Positions 9,754 to 12,626 of a stretch of DNA of 12,626 nt are shown here, in pieces. The stretch lies in NCBI GenBank assembly GCA_005882715.1, contig VBEI01000035.1, positions 1 through 12,626 on the forward strand, given 5' to 3'. The notes beneath the pieces were generated by a model. That model had not been told where the DNA came from and ran no database searches. It saw nothing but the letters and a program-made list of their open reading frames with translations. The position numbers were made by a program, and so were the translations under genes. Positions within the stretch are counted from its first letter, which is position 1. Each line of letters starts with the position of its first letter. The stretch comes from Chloroflexota bacterium. Lineage in GTDB: Bacteria; Chloroflexota; Dehalococcoidia; SM23-28-2; RBG-16-64-32.

Positions 9754-12626
9754 CTAGTGGTGGTGTTTTATCTCCTGGATGACGCCGCGTAGAGGGATGC
9801 GCAGCCAGTCCGGCCGGTTGTTGAGCTCATAGTCCACTTCATACACAGCCTTCTCGAGGACCAGAACGCTGAGCAACTTGCTCAGCTCGTCTTGCCGCCT
9901 TGGAACGATAGGCGACTCGCCCATGGCGTGGAGGTACTCGCGAAGGAACGAGGCTCCCACCCACTTGTACCAGGCACCCGCCCACGCTTCCATATTGGCG
10001 ATACGAGTCGCCGGCACGATTCCGCGCGCCGCTTGGTTGAACAGAGCGGAGTAGGCGGCGTAGTGAAACGAGCGGAGCATGCCTGCGACATCTTTGAGCG
10101 GGGAGCGCTTCAGCCGCCTTTGTGATAGCGGACGCGTCGGCTCGCCCTCGAAGTCGATGATTACGAAGTCCTTGCCTGTGAACAGGACCTGCCCGAGGTG
10201 GTAATCGCCATGACAGCGGATGCGCATCCCGGTTAGCTGGCCTTGGAGAATGCTTTGAAAACGGCGGAGCACCTCCGGCTCAAGGCCAAGCACGGTACGA
10301 GCCTCTTCGCGCACGCCGTCTTGTAAGCTATCGACTTTTCTCTGGAGCGCGGGGAAGACCGAGGCCATCAAACCCCGCGTCGATTGATAGAGCGAACGCT
10401 GGTGGAGGCCGGTGAACGGTTCGGGCGCAAAGCCGGCAGAGGCTCCGGCCGAGGCCAGCGCGAGATGAAGCTCGGCCGTCCGCTGCCCCAGCAGGCCAAC
10501 CGACTGGAGGTACGTCCCGATCAGGTCGCGCACTTCGTCGGGCATCTCGCGGCCTGCAAGGTGGAGGACGTCGTCAGCAGGGAGAAACTCCCCGGCGGGC
10601 CCTGCCTCCGCCGGCTTGCTCAGGACACGCTCCAAATACGACCCGACGTTATCCAGTGTGTAATTCCAGGCGTCGCCTTCGTTCGGGACGTAAGACTGGA
10701 GCACGGCGAGGGTCATCGGCTCTCTTCGGTGGCGCCGGTACTCGATGTAACCAGCAACCGCTGGCACCTGTACGGCGGGCTTCTCTTCCGTGAGAACGCG
10801 GCCGATCTCGAGGTCGGGGTTCACTCCCTCGTCCGGCCGGCGGAACAGCTTCAGTATCAGCTTGTCACCGTAGACGACCGATGAGTTGGTCTGGTCCCCG
10901 ACGAGCGGAGACGGGTCGATGTTAGCATCGGGGCCGCCGCGCACCTGGCGGAAGACTTCAGTCGGCGAAGTAACGATCTCGCCGGCCGACCCCTTGAGAC
11001 GCCGTCGCTTGGCGATGGAATCGAGAAGGGAAGCGGCAAAATGCTTATCGTTGACGGCCTCGTAAAGCACGCCGGGCGGTTCATCCGGCCGCCTTCGCAC
11101 CCGCGCGATAATTGAGTTGGGCATGTTCCGCGCCACCTGCTCGGCCTCATCGCCCACTGCGGAGGCAACGGTGATGAGGTAGATCTCGGGCTCACCCTCA
11201 ACGTAAGAAAGCTTCACGAGGAGAAGCTGCGCTTCCGGGCCTCCGTTGGCGGGCATGTCGACTGCGTCGATCATCTCGACCGCCTGGATCTGGCGCCCCT
11301 TGCCGCCGAACCAACGTCGTGACCTCAGGTACTGAGGCAAAACGCCTTCGAGCGCGCCGCGACCGACGCTTGAGAAGAGTCCGTTTCCAGAAGTTAGCGC
11401 CGAGAGCTCGGGCACGGAAGCGGGCTCGGGCCCCCTTCCTGGCGCATCCGCTTCGACGTGGCGTTTCTCCAGCGCGAACCAGTAGAAGGCATGGGGGCCG
11501 AGAGTCAGGAAGTATGGCGAGTCGGTGACTTCCGGGAACTCTGTCAGGCCGAAGAGCTCTACGGGGACTGTCCCCTTGTACGGCGACATGTCGAGCTGGA
11601 CGTACTGAACGAAGCGGGAGAGGTTCGCCACGAACAGCATCGTTTCGTTTTCATAGCGTCGGACGAAAGCCAGCACTTTGCGGTTTTCCGGGTACAAGAA
11701 CTCGATCGAGCCCCGCGCAAAGGCTTTGTAGCGTTTGCGCAAGGCGATCAGGCGTCTTGTCCACCAGAGCAGCGAGTGCGGGTTGCTCTGCTGCGCCTCC
11801 ACGTTGACAGTGGCGTAGTGGTATTCCGGATCGGTGATCACCGGCAGATAGAGGCGCTGCGGGTTGGCAAGCGAGAACCCGGCGTTACGGTCACCACTCC
11901 ACTGCATCGGCGTGCGCACACCGTTACGGTCGCCGAGATAGACATTGTCGCCCATGCCAATCTCGTCGCCGTAATAGATTATCGGTGCGCCCGGCAGCGA
12001 GAAGAGCAACCCATTCATCAGCTCGATGCGCCGGCGATTGTTGTTCAGGAGAGGAGCCAGCCGCCTGCGTATGCCCAGGTTCACCCGGGCCTCCCGGTCC
12101 TGAGCGTAGACGCGGTACATGTAGTCGCGGTCCTCGTCAGTGACCATTTCGAGGGTCAACTCGTCGTGATTGCGCAGGAAGACCGCCCACTGGCAGCTTT
12201 GCGGGATCGGCGGCGTCTGCTGCAGGATATCGATGATCGGGAAGCGGTCCTCCATGTGGACGGCCATGAAGAGCCGCGGCATCAGGGGGAAATGGAAGGC
12301 CATGTTGCACTCATCGCCTGATCCGAAGTAGGCGATGGCGTCCTCCGGCCACTGGTTCGCCTCGCCGAGGAGGACCCGGCCAGGAAAACGCTCGTCCACA
12401 TGTCGGCGCAGCTCTTTCAGGTACTCATGTGTTTCCGGGAGGTTCTCGCAGCTCGTTCCCTCCCGTTCGTAGAGATAAGGCACGGCATCCAGGCGCAGGC
12501 CATCGACGCCCATCCCCAGCCACTGGTCGACGACCTGAAGCAACGCCCTCCTCATCTCGGGGTTGTCGAAGTTGAGGTCCGGTTGGTGCGAATAGAAGCG
12601 GTGCCAGTAGTAGGCTCCGGCGGTCG
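9754..12626 (-). CDS. treS: Trehalose synthase-maltokinase fusion (TreS-Mak), 5' end outside the window
   Basis: The frame stays open to the window edge (upstream codons read YYWHRFYSHQPDLNFDNPE), so the start is missing; about 956 residues are visible. The GH13 trehalose synthase part interconverts maltose and trehalose: GVDGLRLDAVPYLYE holds the nucleophile Asp, LLGEANQWPED the acid/base Glu and FLRNHDELTLEM the transition-state Asp; GAPIIYYGDEIGMGDN follows. From about residue 395 (counted from the ATG at 12555) comes maltokinase: cap YLRSRRWFGGKG, VYGDKLILKLFRR with the ATP lysine, HGDYHLGQVLF (782-792) with the catalytic Asp, and VIIDFEGEP (798-806) with the metal Asp. Maltokinase makes maltose-1-phosphate for GlgE. 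Both active sites look intact. TreS-Mak fusions are known in bacteria. The protein ends in three histidines. Confidence 0.93.
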   Translation of the reverse strand, partial: TAGAYYWHRFYSHQPDLNFDNPEMRRALLQVVDQWLGMGVDGLRLDAVPYLYEREGTSCENLPETHEYLKELRRHVDERFPGRVLLGEANQWPEDAIAYFGSGDECNMAFHFPLMPRLFMAVHMEDRFPIIDILQQTPPIPQSCQWAVFLRNHDELTLEMVTDEDRDYMYRVYAQDREARVNLGIRRRLAPLLNNNRRRIELMNGLLFSLPGAPIIYYGDEIGMGDNVYLGDRNGVRTPMQWSGDRNAGFSLANPQRLYLPVITDPEYHYATVNVEAQQSNPHSLLWWTRRLIALRKRYKAFARGSIEFLYPENRKVLAFVRRYENETMLFVANLSRFVQYVQLDMSPYKGTVPVELFGLTEFPEVTDSPYFLTLGPHAFYWFALEKRHVEADAPGRGPEPASVPELSALTSGNGLFSSVGRGALEGVLPQYLRSRRWFGGKGRQIQAVEMIDAVDMPANGGPEAQLLLVKLSYVEGEPEIYLITVASAVGDEAEQVARNMPNSIIARVRRRPDEPPGVLYEAVNDKHFAASLLDSIAKRRRLKGSAGEIVTSPTEVFRQVRGGPDANIDPSPLVGDQTNSSVVYGDKLILKLFRRPDEGVNPDLEIGRVLTEEKPAVQVPAVAGYIEYRRHRREPMTLAVLQSYVPNEGDAWNYTLDNVGSYLERVLSKPAEAGPAGEFLPADDVLHLAGREMPDEVRDLIGTYLQSVGLLGQRTAELHLALASAGASAGFAPEPFTGLHQRSLYQSTRGLMASVFPALQRKVDSLQDGVREEARTVLGLEPEVLRRFQSILQGQLTGMRIRCHGDYHLGQVLFTGKDFVIIDFEGEPTRPLSQRRLKRSPLKDVAGMLRSFHYAAYSALFNQAARGIVPATRIANMEAWAGAWYKWVGASFLREYLHAMGESPIVPRRQDELSKLLSVLVLEKAVYEVDYELNNRPDWLRIPLRGVIQEIKHHH

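Noticed and set aside
11458..12321. Long plus-strand ORF opposite trehalose synthase
   Set aside because: A shadow of a strongly conserved GH13 gene in GC-rich DNA.
1..12626. CRISPR arrays, tRNA/rRNA genes, transposases, phage genes
   Set aside because: No regularly spaced repeats, no cloverleaf-like segment noticed, and no integrase or transposase motifs in any frame.

Overview
The window is a GC-rich bacterial chromosome segment, densely coded, with three intergenic gaps of about 230-260 bp and none over 300 bp without a gene. The mix of a lipoprotein with a lipobox, an LPXTG-type sortase substrate with a C-terminal hydrophobic/basic anchor, GTG/TTG start codons and a trehalose synthase-maltokinase fusion suggests a monoderm, high-GC lineage such as Chloroflexota. 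That placement is inference: no rRNA or tRNA is present to test it.

Left part (1-1060, + strand): a two-TM potassium channel gene of the pore + RCK (TrkA-N/TrkA-C) type. It is broken by two opposite single-base frame changes, near 271 and near 796, so it appears as a pore ORF, an RCK ORF and a displaced TrkA-C tail.

Molybdate/tungstate block (3223 to 1060, - strand): a VOC protein resembling methylmalonyl-CoA epimerase, a stand-alone Mop/molbindin, a ModE-type HTH protein without its metal-binding half, and a TupA-like tungstate-binding lipoprotein. The usual permease and ATPase of a Tup/Mod transporter are absent from the window. A diverging + strand gene (3303-4268) encodes a diacylglycerol kinase/YegS-type lipid kinase whose 3' end overlaps recF tail to tail.

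Right part (12626 to 4228, - strand throughout): the 3' part of a trehalose synthase-maltokinase fusion (cut by the window edge), an OmpR/PhoB-type response regulator, a small eight-cysteine protein, an LPXTG surface protein with a calcium-loop motif, a GAF-containing sensor histidine kinase, and RecF. The regulator and kinase are on the same strand but two genes lie between them. A 14-bp-period direct repeat (GTTAAGAAA twice) sits in the promoter position of the eight-cysteine gene and is a candidate target for the regulator.

The genes serve K+ handling, Mo/W uptake and sensing, acyl-CoA or other VOC chemistry, lipid phosphorylation, recombination repair, two-component signalling, cell-surface display and trehalose/maltose-1-phosphate metabolism. 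I see no phage, transposase, CRISPR array or defence island. The most unusual points are the split ModE/Mop arrangement with an orphan TupA, the doubly shifted channel gene, the tandem LPATN/LPRTG sorting motifs, and the direct repeat beside the response regulator.
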